DNA of 64,000 nt from Bacillota bacterium (GTDB lineage Bacteria > Bacillota > Clostridia > Acetivibrionales > DSM-1351): the NCBI GenBank assembly GCA_023390335.1, contig JAEWCZ010000066.1:248001-312000 (forward strand), read 5' to 3'. Positions within the stretch are counted from its first letter, which is position 1. Each line of letters opens with the position of its first letter. The translations under genes and the position numbers were made by a program. The notes under the pieces were generated by a model that saw only the letters and a program-made list of their open reading frames with translations, ran no database searches and had not been told where the DNA came from. This document shows, piece by piece, positions 47,202 to 54,909 of the stretch.

Positions 47202-48551
47202 ATGGGTAGATTATTTGGAACTGACGGGGTCAGAGGTGTTGCAAATCTTGAATTGACTCCAAAACTTGCATATCAGCTTGGTCAGGCAGGTGCTTACGTA
47301 CTTACCGGAGAAACCAAGCATACACCAAAAATACTTGTTGGTATGGATACCAGAATATCAGGGGATATGCTGGAAGCTGCTCTGATTTCAGGAATTTGTT
47401 CTGTAGGGGCGCAGGTTGTCAGCCTTGGAGTAATTCCTACTCCTGCAATCGCATACCTTACAAGACAGTATGATGCTGATGCGGGTGTTGTTATTTCAGC
47501 TTCACATAACCCTTTTGAATATAATGGAATAAAGTTTTTCAATTCCAACGGGTATAAGCTGCCTGATGCTATCGAGGACAAAATTGAAGAAATAATACAA
47601 AACGACTGTGAAGATTTGCCTAAACCGGTAGGTCAAAATATTGGTTTTAAATGTTATCAGGAAAATGCTCTAGAAGATTACGTAAACTTTGTAAAGGGAA
47701 CTATTACGGGCGACCTTGAAGGAATAAAGGTAGCCATTGATTGCGCAAATGGGGCATCCTTTCAAGCGGCGCCAATGGCACTGTTAGACTTAAAGGCTGA
47801 TGTAAGTGTTATAAATAATGAACCTGACGGAACAAATATAAACAGCGGCTGTGGTTCAACTCATATGCAGCAGCTTCAGGCATATGTAAAGGAAATAAAT
47901 GCTGATATTGGCCTTGCGTTTGACGGTGATGCTGATAGAGTTCTTGCTGTTGACGAAAACGGCAATATTGTAGATGGCGACCAAATAATGGCTATAATTG
48001 GCCTGTACCTTAAAGATAAAGGTATGTTGGCTCAAAACACTGTTGTGGCTACAGTTATGAGCAACATGGGACTTGATATTATGGCTAAAAATAACGGCCT
48101 TAATATTGAGAAAACAAAGGTTGGAGACAGATATGTTTTGGAAGAAATGCTCAATAAAGGATATATGCTTGGTGGTGAGCAGTCCGGCCATATTATATTC
48201 CTGGATCACAACACTACAGGAGACGGTCTTTTAACTGCCGTTCAGTTGATTAAGGTTTTAAAGGACTCAGGCAAAAAGCTTTCAGAGCTTGCGGGAGTAA
48301 TGCAGATTTTGCCTCAGGTATTGATAAATGCAAAGGTAACCAATGAAAAGAAGTATAAATATCTCGACGACGAAGTAATCAAGAAAATGTGCAAGGAGCT
48401 TGAGGACGAGTTTAAGGGAGAAGGAAGAGTTCTTATAAGACCTTCAGGAACCGAGCCCTTGGTAAGAGTAATGATTGAAGGCAAGAACAAGGATATTATT
48501 ACTAGACGTGCTAAGGAACTCGTAAGGGTTATTGAAGGAAGATTGTCTTAA
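47202..48551 (+). CDS. glmM: Phosphoglucosamine mutase
   Basis: Converts glucosamine-6-phosphate to glucosamine-1-phosphate for UDP-GlcNAc and the cell wall. Active-site Ser101 in SASHNP, Mg-binding DGDADR near 240, substrate loop GEQSGH near 325 and phosphate-binding RPSGTEP near 410. 450 residues. ATG at 47202 with TTGGAGG upstream; the TTG at 47190 falls in that site. GlmM can bind and inhibit CdaA in related Firmicutes, which links wall precursor supply to c-di-AMP. Confidence 0.97.
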   Translation: MGRLFGTDGVRGVANLELTPKLAYQLGQAGAYVLTGETKHTPKILVGMDTRISGDMLEAALISGICSVGAQVVSLGVIPTPAIAYLTRQYDADAGVVISASHNPFEYNGIKFFNSNGYKLPDAIEDKIEEIIQNDCEDLPKPVGQNIGFKCYQENALEDYVNFVKGTITGDLEGIKVAIDCANGASFQAAPMALLDLKADVSVINNEPDGTNINSGCGSTHMQQLQAYVKEINADIGLAFDGDADRVLAVDENGNIVDGDQIMAIIGLYLKDKGMLAQNTVVATVMSNMGLDIMAKNNGLNIEKTKVGDRYVLEEMLNKGYMLGGEQSGHIIFLDHNTTGDGLLTAVQLIKVLKDSGKKLSELAGVMQILPQVLINAKVTNEKKYKYLDDEVIKKMCKELEDEFKGEGRVLIRPSGTEPLVRVMIEGKNKDIITRRAKELVRVIEGRLS

Positions 48552-48636
48552 AGGTATACATAGCAGGAGGTGTGGAAATTATTTTTCCGCCCTTCTGTTT
48601 TCATTTTCCACAAAAGTTAAAAAACTGTGAATTGTG

Positions 48637-48666
48637 TTGACAATTTTATAGTATATATAATATATT
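48637..48666 (+). promoter_or_regulatory. Promoter for the glmS ribozyme leader
   Basis: TTGACA (48637-48642) and TATATT (48661-48666) with an 18-base spacer; an AT-rich overlap also holds TATAAT at 48656. Lies between glmM and the ribozyme, so glmS has its own promoter. Before it, about 85 bases after glmM hold only a weak stem GTGGAAA / TTTCCAC. Confidence 0.65.
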
Positions 48667-48739
48667 GTAGTATAGATGTGAATTAATATAAGAAATAACT
48701 GGATACGAAAGGGGTGGGAAAAAAGGCAGGATTAACATG

Positions 48740-48925
48740 AATTAAAAAGGCGCCAGGACAGATTTTAATATAAGTCTGTTGACGAGGAGAAGGAAGCGAT
48801 GCACAAACCAACGTGTATCGTATCGAAAGATTCGGCGGATACCTTCCGGCTGTTACGGTCGAGAGAGACAAAACAAAGCTTGCAGGCGACTGCAATAACA
48901 AAATGGTCTCATGTAACTGATCCTG
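48740..48925 (+). ncRNA. glmS glucosamine-6-phosphate-activated ribozyme
   Basis: The catalytic start GCGCCAGGACAGA begins at 48750, so self-cleavage would occur between 48749 and 48750. It is followed by GACGAGGAGAAGGAAGCGA, TCGAAAGATTCGGCGG, CTGTTACGGTC and the AGGCGACTGCAATAAC pairing region, the conserved glmS ribozyme order. Cleavage in the presence of GlcN6P lowers glmS mRNA. Confidence 0.95.
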
Positions 48926-48973
48926 TATTTTATCTTATAAAATTTCATTATAAAACTTAATTTAATATTTTTT

Positions 48974-49000
48974 AACTTTGGCATATACCGAGGTTTTTTG
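48974..49000 (+). terminator. Possible terminator between glmS ribozyme and glmS
   Basis: Eight-base stem AACTTTGG / CCGAGGTT with wobble pairs, loop CATATA, then TTTTTTG. TTGACC (49004-49009) just after could be the -35 of a second promoter, but no clear -10 was found. About 195 bases remain before glmS. Confidence 0.5.
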
Positions 49001-49193
49001 TTATTGACCTTTTTACGGTATTTCTATGTCATTACGAATTTTTACGGATGAGTATATATAAAATAAGTATATATATTTATCAACTGTCGCTATTTTTACG
49101 TACTAAGGGAGAAGTGTATCTTTATGGAGACACTAAAACTATTTAAACAGCGAATAATTATGTAAACTAACAAATATAGAAGGAGATAATAAT

Positions 49194-51020
49194 ATGTGTG
49201 GAATAGTTGGATATATTGGAAATAGAAAAGCAGTACCTGTTCTTATAAATGGATTATCAAAGCTTGAATACAGAGGGTATGATTCAGCAGGTGTCTCTGT
49301 TAATGAGGGCGGTTTTTTAAAGGTTATTAAGTGCAAGGGCAGACTTGCATTTCTGGAAGAAAAGCTTGAATCAGAGAAGTTAAACGGTTGTATGGGAATC
49401 GGTCATACCAGATGGGCTACTCACGGCGAGCCTAACGATGTAAATTCGCACCCCCACATAAGTCAGTCAGGTGAAATAGTTGTTGTCCATAACGGAATCA
49501 TTGAAAACTATATGAAAATAAAAGAGTTTTTAAAAGGTCAAGGATATGTTTTTAAATCAGAGACTGATACCGAAGTTATTGCACACCTTGTTGAATATTA
49601 CTATGAGGGCGACCTTGTAGATGCTGTAATGAAGGCAATTGATGAAATAGAAGGTTCCTATGCATTGGGAGTGCTTTGCAAGGACGATGAAAATATGTTT
49701 GTCTGTGCAAGAAAAGACAGCCCATTGATTATAGGTCTTGGGGATGGAGAAAACTTCATCGCTTCAGATATTCCTGCAATTCTTGAATATACCAGAGATA
49801 TTTATATTCTTGAGGATAAGGAAGTTGCCATTCTCACAAGAGACAGTGTGCAGGTATTCAATAGCCTCGGAGCTCATGTTGATAAAGAGATTTTCAAGGT
49901 TAACTGGGATGTGGAAGCTGCTGAAAAGGGCGGCTACGAGCATTTTATGATGAAGGAAATGTATGAAGAACCGAAGGTTATTAGGGATACTATCAATCCT
50001 CGTTTAAAGGACGGCGGATTGGTTCTTGATAATGTTACAATTACCGAGGAAGATATAAACAAGCTGGAAAAAATCTATATTGTTGCTTGCGGAACAGCAT
50101 ATCATGCAGGTGTTATAGGAAAATATATTATAGAAAAGCTTTGCAGAATCCCGGTAGAAGTAGATGTTGCATCTGAATTCCGTTACCGTAATCCGCTTAT
50201 TTCTGACAAGAACATGACAATTATAATCAGTCAGTCGGGAGAAACTTTGGATACCCTGTTTGCACTTCGTGAGTCAAAGAAAAGGGGAGCAAGAATTCTT
50301 TCAATAGTAAATGTTGTTGGTAGCTCTATTGCACGTGATTCAGATGACGTTTTATATACTTGGGCAGGGCCTGAAATTGCTGTTGCATCAACAAAAGCAT
50401 ATAACACCCAGTTGACAGCTCTTTATATGGTGGCGCTTGAGCTCGGACTTAAAAAGGGTACAATCACAAAAGAGGAAGCCGATGCTGTTCTCAATCAGCT
50501 AAAAGAGATTCCAAACGATATTGAAAAGATTCTGGAAGATAAGGACGATATACAGAAATTTGCTCATCAGCATTACAATGCCAAGAGTATTTTCTTTATC
50601 GGAAGAGGCCTTGACTATGCACTTTCTATGGAAGGCTCGTTAAAGCTGAAGGAAATCTCCTACATTCATTCGGAGGCATACGCAGGTGGCGAATTGAAGC
50701 ACGGAACTATTGCACTTATTGAAAAAGGAACTCTGGTTGTTTGCCCAATGACTCAGGATACGTTGTTTGACAAAATGGTAAGCAATATCCGTGAGGTTAA
50801 AGCCAGAGGTGCAGTGGTTCTCGCTATTACACAGGAAAAGCATGCAGAAGAACTGCGAAAGACTGCAGACACTGTAATAACAATACCTGACGTGGACTCA
50901 CTAACTGCTCCAATTTCAGCAGTTACTCCGCTTCAGCTTTTCGCTTACTACATGGCGCTAGAAAAGGGCTGCGATGTTGATAAGCCAAGGAATCTTGCTA
51001 AGAGTGTAACGGTGGAGTAA
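49194..51020 (+). CDS. glmS: Glutamine-fructose-6-phosphate aminotransferase
   Basis: Makes glucosamine-6-phosphate from fructose-6-phosphate and glutamine, the first step to UDP-GlcNAc. Met-Cys start gives the catalytic Cys of the Ntn-glutaminase; THGEPNDVNSHPH and EIEGSYAL mark this half (about 1-240). Two SIS sugar-isomerase domains follow (IIISQSGETLDT; AYAGGELKHG), ending in KNPRNLAKSVTVE-like sequence as in all GlmS. 608 residues. GAAGGAG precedes the ATG. Controlled by the upstream ribozyme. Confidence 0.98.
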   Translation: MCGIVGYIGNRKAVPVLINGLSKLEYRGYDSAGVSVNEGGFLKVIKCKGRLAFLEEKLESEKLNGCMGIGHTRWATHGEPNDVNSHPHISQSGEIVVVHNGIIENYMKIKEFLKGQGYVFKSETDTEVIAHLVEYYYEGDLVDAVMKAIDEIEGSYALGVLCKDDENMFVCARKDSPLIIGLGDGENFIASDIPAILEYTRDIYILEDKEVAILTRDSVQVFNSLGAHVDKEIFKVNWDVEAAEKGGYEHFMMKEMYEEPKVIRDTINPRLKDGGLVLDNVTITEEDINKLEKIYIVACGTAYHAGVIGKYIIEKLCRIPVEVDVASEFRYRNPLISDKNMTIIISQSGETLDTLFALRESKKRGARILSIVNVVGSSIARDSDDVLYTWAGPEIAVASTKAYNTQLTALYMVALELGLKKGTITKEEADAVLNQLKEIPNDIEKILEDKDDIQKFAHQHYNAKSIFFIGRGLDYALSMEGSLKLKEISYIHSEAYAGGELKHGTIALIEKGTLVVCPMTQDTLFDKMVSNIREVKARGAVVLAITQEKHAEELRKTADTVITIPDVDSLTAPISAVTPLQLFAYYMALEKGCDVDKPRNLAKSVTVE

Positions 51021-51182
51021 GAGGGTTAATGGAAGAGCGGAATTAATCATAAAAAAGTTTTAGAATTTATAAAAGATTTATGTATTTATTATTTCCAGAA
51101 AACTAAAAAACATTACTGTATCCAGATAAAAAGCCTCTTCAACGAATAAAAAAGTTCTTCAAGTGAAAATAAAATCCTTCAA

Positions 51183-51230
51183 CAGGCAGGGGAAATCGGA
51201 CGTAGAATCCGAGGCAACCCCTGCCTTTTT
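51183..51230 (+). terminator. Terminator downstream of glmS
   Basis: AGGCAGGGG / CCCCTGCCT outer stem with an inner CGGA / TCCG hairpin and TTTTT after it. Lies about 160 bases after glmS; the sequence between is unremarkable. Confidence 0.85.
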
Positions 51231-51513
51231 AAGAGAAAATACGAGCAGAATAGGGAATAGAAAAAAGGAGCATGCGATAAGGAAAAAGGGAAAAATAATG
51301 TGGTACACATGCAGAACTAAGAACCAGACACTATCAGAAAGCCTATTTGAGAATAACACCAATGGCTAAGAGTTTTATTGATAATAAGTTTAATGATCTT
51401 GTAAGAAAGCATGGGTCTAATTTTATTAAATAGTTAACAGATTTTAGAAAAGTTGAAAAACCGAGATAGATAGAATACAATTTGCATTAAATAAATATTT
51501 AAGGCGGTGTATT
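51231..51513 (+). other. Gene-poor stretch with short relic frames
   Basis: No gene of good quality. A 23-codon frame from ATG 51363 (AKSFIDNKFNDLVRKHG then stop) has no ribosome site and may be debris. The sequence leads into an orphan gene at 51514. Confidence 0.4.
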
Positions 51514-52305
51514 ATGGCGAGTCATTTGTCAAGTTTAGGTATACCAGCAAGCAGTCAGGAAGATTTTCAAGCTTACTTTGAAAAGGCACACAATAAAGGC
51601 GAGTACATAAAAGTAAGTAAAGGTACTTATATAAAATGGAAAGTAGATAATGAAGTTGAACTTTGGGGACAACTTAATAATAAAAATGAAGCAATAGGGC
51701 TGAATCCTCATTTTTTTGGCACTGCTAGAATGAAAGTACTTATTAGTGAAAGGGTTAATAGACCAGATGATACTGAACTCGATGGAGCATTTTATGCAAT
51801 GACGAATCCCCAAGAGGGAAAAGGTGCAGGATACCCGTTTGTATTTGATGTGCCTGATATTTGTACATATGGCAACATAAAACTTCCTCAAGTTGCTGTT
51901 ATCCAGCTAACAGCATTTGCCCATGAGCTGAAAGGATTTGAGACTGAAGAGAAGTATTTTAATGCTCAAGAAAGTGAAATGAAGTTTGCGGTTGAATCTT
52001 TTATACCATCTGGATTATTTAAACCAGATGGGGAAACTACTACACCTCCAGTTGCACAAGCAATATTTAGCGGAAGAATTATAGAAACAGAGAACCGTGT
52101 TAATGTGCATACAAATAAAGAGTATATCTGGGCTAAGATAAGTGTCTTAGGAGATGAAATAGATGTTGTTGCTGACCCTGAAATTCTTGACGGTAAATTA
52201 ATAAAAGGGGGAATCCTAAACGGTTCATTTTGGTTAACTGGGAGAGTTCTTGGCGAATTTGAAAAAGAGGAAAAATCGTTTTGGAAGAAGCTTTTGCGTA
52301 AATAA
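51514..52305 (+). CDS. Conserved-looking protein of unknown function (263 aa)
   Basis: Soluble 263-residue protein without signal or membrane segment. Seems two-part: residues 1-165 with mixed alpha/beta (YFEKAHNKGEYIKVSKG, VYLMVLISER-like strands, FDVPDICTYGNIKLPQV), and a C-terminal beta-rich part (about 185-250: AIFSGRIIETENRVN, GSFWLTGRVLG) of an OB-like or barrel look. AAGGCGG before the ATG. Not recognised. First of four unplaced genes in the same direction with short spacers and relics, a pattern seen with immunity or toxin-partner genes, but no toxin is visible. Confidence 0.65.
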   Translation: MASHLSSLGIPASSQEDFQAYFEKAHNKGEYIKVSKGTYIKWKVDNEVELWGQLNNKNEAIGLNPHFFGTARMKVLISERVNRPDDTELDGAFYAMTNPQEGKGAGYPFVFDVPDICTYGNIKLPQVAVIQLTAFAHELKGFETEEKYFNAQESEMKFAVESFIPSGLFKPDGETTTPPVAQAIFSGRIIETENRVNVHTNKEYIWAKISVLGDEIDVVADPEILDGKLIKGGILNGSFWLTGRVLGEFEKEEKSFWKKLLRK

Positions 52306-52407
52306 TGGATTGTTGCTATAAAACAATATGATTTTGGATACAGTGTGTTTTCGAAAATCAAGTAAACTTAGAGAAAATACAAAATGACCAATGAAGGGAA
52401 GTATAAT

Positions 52408-52797
52408 ATGAATTGCAATATAAATGCCAAAGTTGCAATTAGATTTTTTGAGGATGGAGGGCGGAAATCTCCTGTTGACTTAAATAGCCACCAGTATCGC
52501 CCTCACTTCAAATTGCTTGAGGACGATGAATTACTTGGTGTTGAGTTTATACAAGGATCACATGCTCCTGTCAAGCCTGGAGAGAGTGCTTATGCAATAG
52601 TTCGTTTACTATATTATCCTGAAGTAAATTATAGCAAGCTTATTGAGGGGACCGAATTTAGTATTTTAGAAGGGGCAAAAGTAGTTGGACATGGCAGGGT
52701 GATTAGTCGATATGAGAATAACGAAGTGTTTGATAAATCAATGTTTGAGGGCTTAATAAAAATAATAGAGGAAGGATTAACTAAAAAGAAGGGATAA
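52408..52797 (+). CDS. Small protein resembling elongation factor Tu domain 3
   Basis: 129 residues. The series KVAIRFFEDGGRKSPV, QYRPHFKLL, HAPVKPGESAYAIVRL, GTEFSILEGAKVVGHGRVIS follows the strand order of the last beta-barrel of EF-Tu (GGRxxPxxxGYRPQF..PGD..FAIREGGRTVGAG). There is no GTPase domain. Free-standing copies of this domain are known in databases as small EF-Tu-like proteins of unknown role. ATG at 52408 has GAAGGGAAG nine bases before; an ATG eight codons earlier lacks a ribosome site. Neighbour genes are orphans. Confidence 0.6.
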   Translation: MNCNINAKVAIRFFEDGGRKSPVDLNSHQYRPHFKLLEDDELLGVEFIQGSHAPVKPGESAYAIVRLLYYPEVNYSKLIEGTEFSILEGAKVVGHGRVISRYENNEVFDKSMFEGLIKIIEEGLTKKKG

Positions 52798-52976
52798 AAC
52801 ATTTGCTTAATTAATTTGACTTTTATTTGATAAAGGATGGGGAATCCATGGATTATCAGAAAAATATATACTAACTAGCTCCAACAACAGAGAAGAAAAT
52901 CATGGTAAGAGAACTTTTAGGCTGTAAATAGATAAAGTCGCTGTAATTTATTGAAAATAAAATGAGGTGAGAATGT

Positions 52977-53603
52977 ATGAAGAAAATGGATATCTACGTA
53001 GAAGTCACACATTTCAATTTTTGGTGGGGCATTTTGGGCTTCTGTGATAAAACCTCCTGGGAAGATGTGATTCTATATCGAAAATGGGGAAAAGGCTATA
53101 GAAAGCTCGCCTGGACATGTATTTGTACTAAACCGTACTTTGAGAGTGCTCTGGAAGATTTGAAAAATGAACCTAATGAAAAGGGGTTTGTAGAAGAAAT
53201 AACTGAGTTTTTGGATAGCGACCAAATAAGATACAATTATTACTACGATAAACTTAATGATACAGACTTTTATGAAGTTCCATATGAAGCACTAAGAAAC
53301 GAAAATAACATAAAACCTCGCTCTATTGAAACTTGGTATCCAAGTAATGGAGTAGATAAGAAAGTAATAGACACCTGTGCAAGAGCGTTTTGTAAAAAAT
53401 TCTTAGATATAGAAGTTGTCAGTGTGGAGTTTAAAGAAGTTGTTTTGCTTGAAGATGCTGTGAATAGCTACTTAGACCATATGAAAATATGGGAACAGAA
53501 TCCTAAAGTTGTATTCTCAGATTCACTCATACAGCAGGTAGAAAGTGAATTGAATATTCCGAAGGAAAAAATCTTAGAGATTCTGAATAGGAGTATTAAG
53601 TAA
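52977..53603 (+). CDS. Hypothetical protein (208 aa), unrecognised
   Basis: Soluble, aromatic-rich protein (IYVEVTHFNFWWGILGFCDK; YNYYYDKLNDTDFYEVPYE) with a helical C-terminal end (SDSLIQQVESELNIPKEK). GAGGTGAG precedes the ATG well. No signal, membrane helix or known motif. The 180 bases before it hold only two tiny relic frames of eight codons each with ribosome-like sites. Its stop lies 16 bases before the next gene, so the two form a pair. Confidence 0.65.
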   Translation: MKKMDIYVEVTHFNFWWGILGFCDKTSWEDVILYRKWGKGYRKLAWTCICTKPYFESALEDLKNEPNEKGFVEEITEFLDSDQIRYNYYYDKLNDTDFYEVPYEALRNENNIKPRSIETWYPSNGVDKKVIDTCARAFCKKFLDIEVVSVEFKEVVLLEDAVNSYLDHMKIWEQNPKVVFSDSLIQQVESELNIPKEKILEILNRSIK

Positions 53604-53619
53604 GAACGGAGTAGATAGA

Positions 53620-53952
53620 GTGAATAGAAATCCTTACGAAAAACCATCTTTACATATTTGTCCGAATGAATTTTGTTTCTTTTGGAGCAAAGCAGGAAAC
53701 TCCTTTGCTTCAGCATTATATGAAAATATTAATGAAGACATGAAACATGCCAATCCAATACTTCAATCTGGCTGTGGTTGTAATTTTGGAACTTGTGTAA
53801 GAAATGAAAGGGAAAAGGGTGAAAAAGATTGGTATGAGCCTGTTGAACCTGAATTGGAACGTCAGGGATTGCCATGGTTTTACTTCTGTGATCCACAAAA
53901 ACTTAATAAAGCGGATAGAATGAAGTACAATAAGCACTTTAAGAACACCTGA
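53620..53952 (+). CDS. Cys-rich hypothetical protein (110 aa)
   Basis: Begins at GTG with GGAG upstream. Contains HICPNEFCFFW, QSGCGCNFGTC and FYFCD, six cysteines in all, the spacing of which could bind a metal, though no known zinc or Fe-S family is recognised. Paired with the 208-residue gene just upstream. Confidence 0.6.
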   Translation: MNRNPYEKPSLHICPNEFCFFWSKAGNSFASALYENINEDMKHANPILQSGCGCNFGTCVRNEREKGEKDWYEPVEPELERQGLPWFYFCDPQKLNKADRMKYNKHFKNT

Positions 53953-54484
53953 AAAAGTTACTGCGAGGTTTTATGGAGAGAATATATATACCCGATGAAG
54001 GACTAATACTATTAGGTAGATATCCAAAGGCTGTAATCAATAATTATGGGTAAACTTCATATTATTCTATGAGTGCCTACCTATAAATTCTACAAATGTC
54101 TATCTATAATTTTTAATATTGTAAATTCAATATCTATAATGTATATTTATAGTAATTGAAGTATTATAAGGGAATTATACGGAAACGGTATTCAACCCAT
54201 ATGCCATCTCTTTAAGCGGATAGTGTTGAAGCTACATTTAAAGAAATAAATGAATAGAGCTAGACGGATCCCAATTGATGCAACATGCTTTTTCGTTAAC
54301 GAATCCAACTCTAAAACTTACACGAAAATCTTGCTATTGATAAAGACAGAGCAACACACTTTATGCTTTTAGCAAGCTTTTTATAGATAAGCAGAACCAA
54401 ACAGAGGAAGTACTAGCTACCTAAGTTTCGTATAAACGCGTACCTTGAAAATATAATATATCAGGCACCATAATATAACAAAAG

Positions 54485-54549
54485 GTGAAACCTTATCACT
54501 TACAAATTTGTTAAGCACCGACCAAACAATTGTAAGAGGGGCGTTTCAC
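54485..54549. repeat. Imperfect inverted repeat
   Basis: GTGAAAC (54485) pairs with GTTTCAC (54543) and CTTACAA (54499) with TTGTAAG (54530), with mismatched bases between and a 13-base centre. Could be a hairpin RNA or the end of a small decayed element. Confidence 0.5.
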
Positions 54550-54608
54550 ATATCAAAAATCTGCAGTTCAAATATCCCATTTTTTTAACAAGAATCATAC
54601 AATTGAGG

Positions 54609-54631
54609 CATTTTTCAAGACTTGAAAAATG
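54609..54631. repeat. Perfect 23-bp palindrome upstream of the GH74 gene
   Basis: CATTTTTCAAG-A-CTTGAAAAATG, 11-bp arms about a single base. Too tight at the centre for a normal RNA loop at full length, so a DNA operator is plausible; about 280 bases before the GH74 start. Confidence 0.65.
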
Positions 54632-54909
54632 TGTACAATATCTTAAACCATTCCTTCCTACGGCTTTATTCATTATTCACAACCTACTATCCCTCATAAC
54701 ATATTATTGTTATCAACATCCTAGATCGGATTAACTGTTATATTATGGAGTTCTCAAGGTTAGTTAGACTAAGCCTATTATGTTGTCAAAGTCATTTGTA
54801 CAAAACACAAGTAGCTAAATATATTACATTCAAAAAGAAAGGGGGGCTAAGTTTTTTTGTGTTTGTTAGTTTTTAATTCTAAAGTAAAAAAATCTAGGAG
54901 GAAAGTTTT

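Larger units (their letters stand above)
53953..54909 (+). other. 957-base stretch without a credible gene
   Basis: No long frame. A 26-codon frame with ribosome-like site (ATG 53973, RIYIPDEGLILLGRYPK, stop 54053) may be a gene fragment. Further on are AT-rich repeats of ATCTATAAT, a large imperfect inverted repeat (54485-54549) and a perfect palindrome (54609-54631). The last 60 bases carry the GGAGG site of the GH74 gene. Looks like the remains of lost or inserted DNA plus the GH74 control region. Confidence 0.5.

Noticed and set aside
51163..51369. 68-codon frame after glmS
   Set aside because: Runs through the strong terminator hairpin, no ribosome site, very basic random-like composition.
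54266..54380. Frame beginning NRARRIPIDATCF as a transposase relic
   Set aside because: Short, no catalytic motif and no terminal repeats; not enough to call a mobile element.
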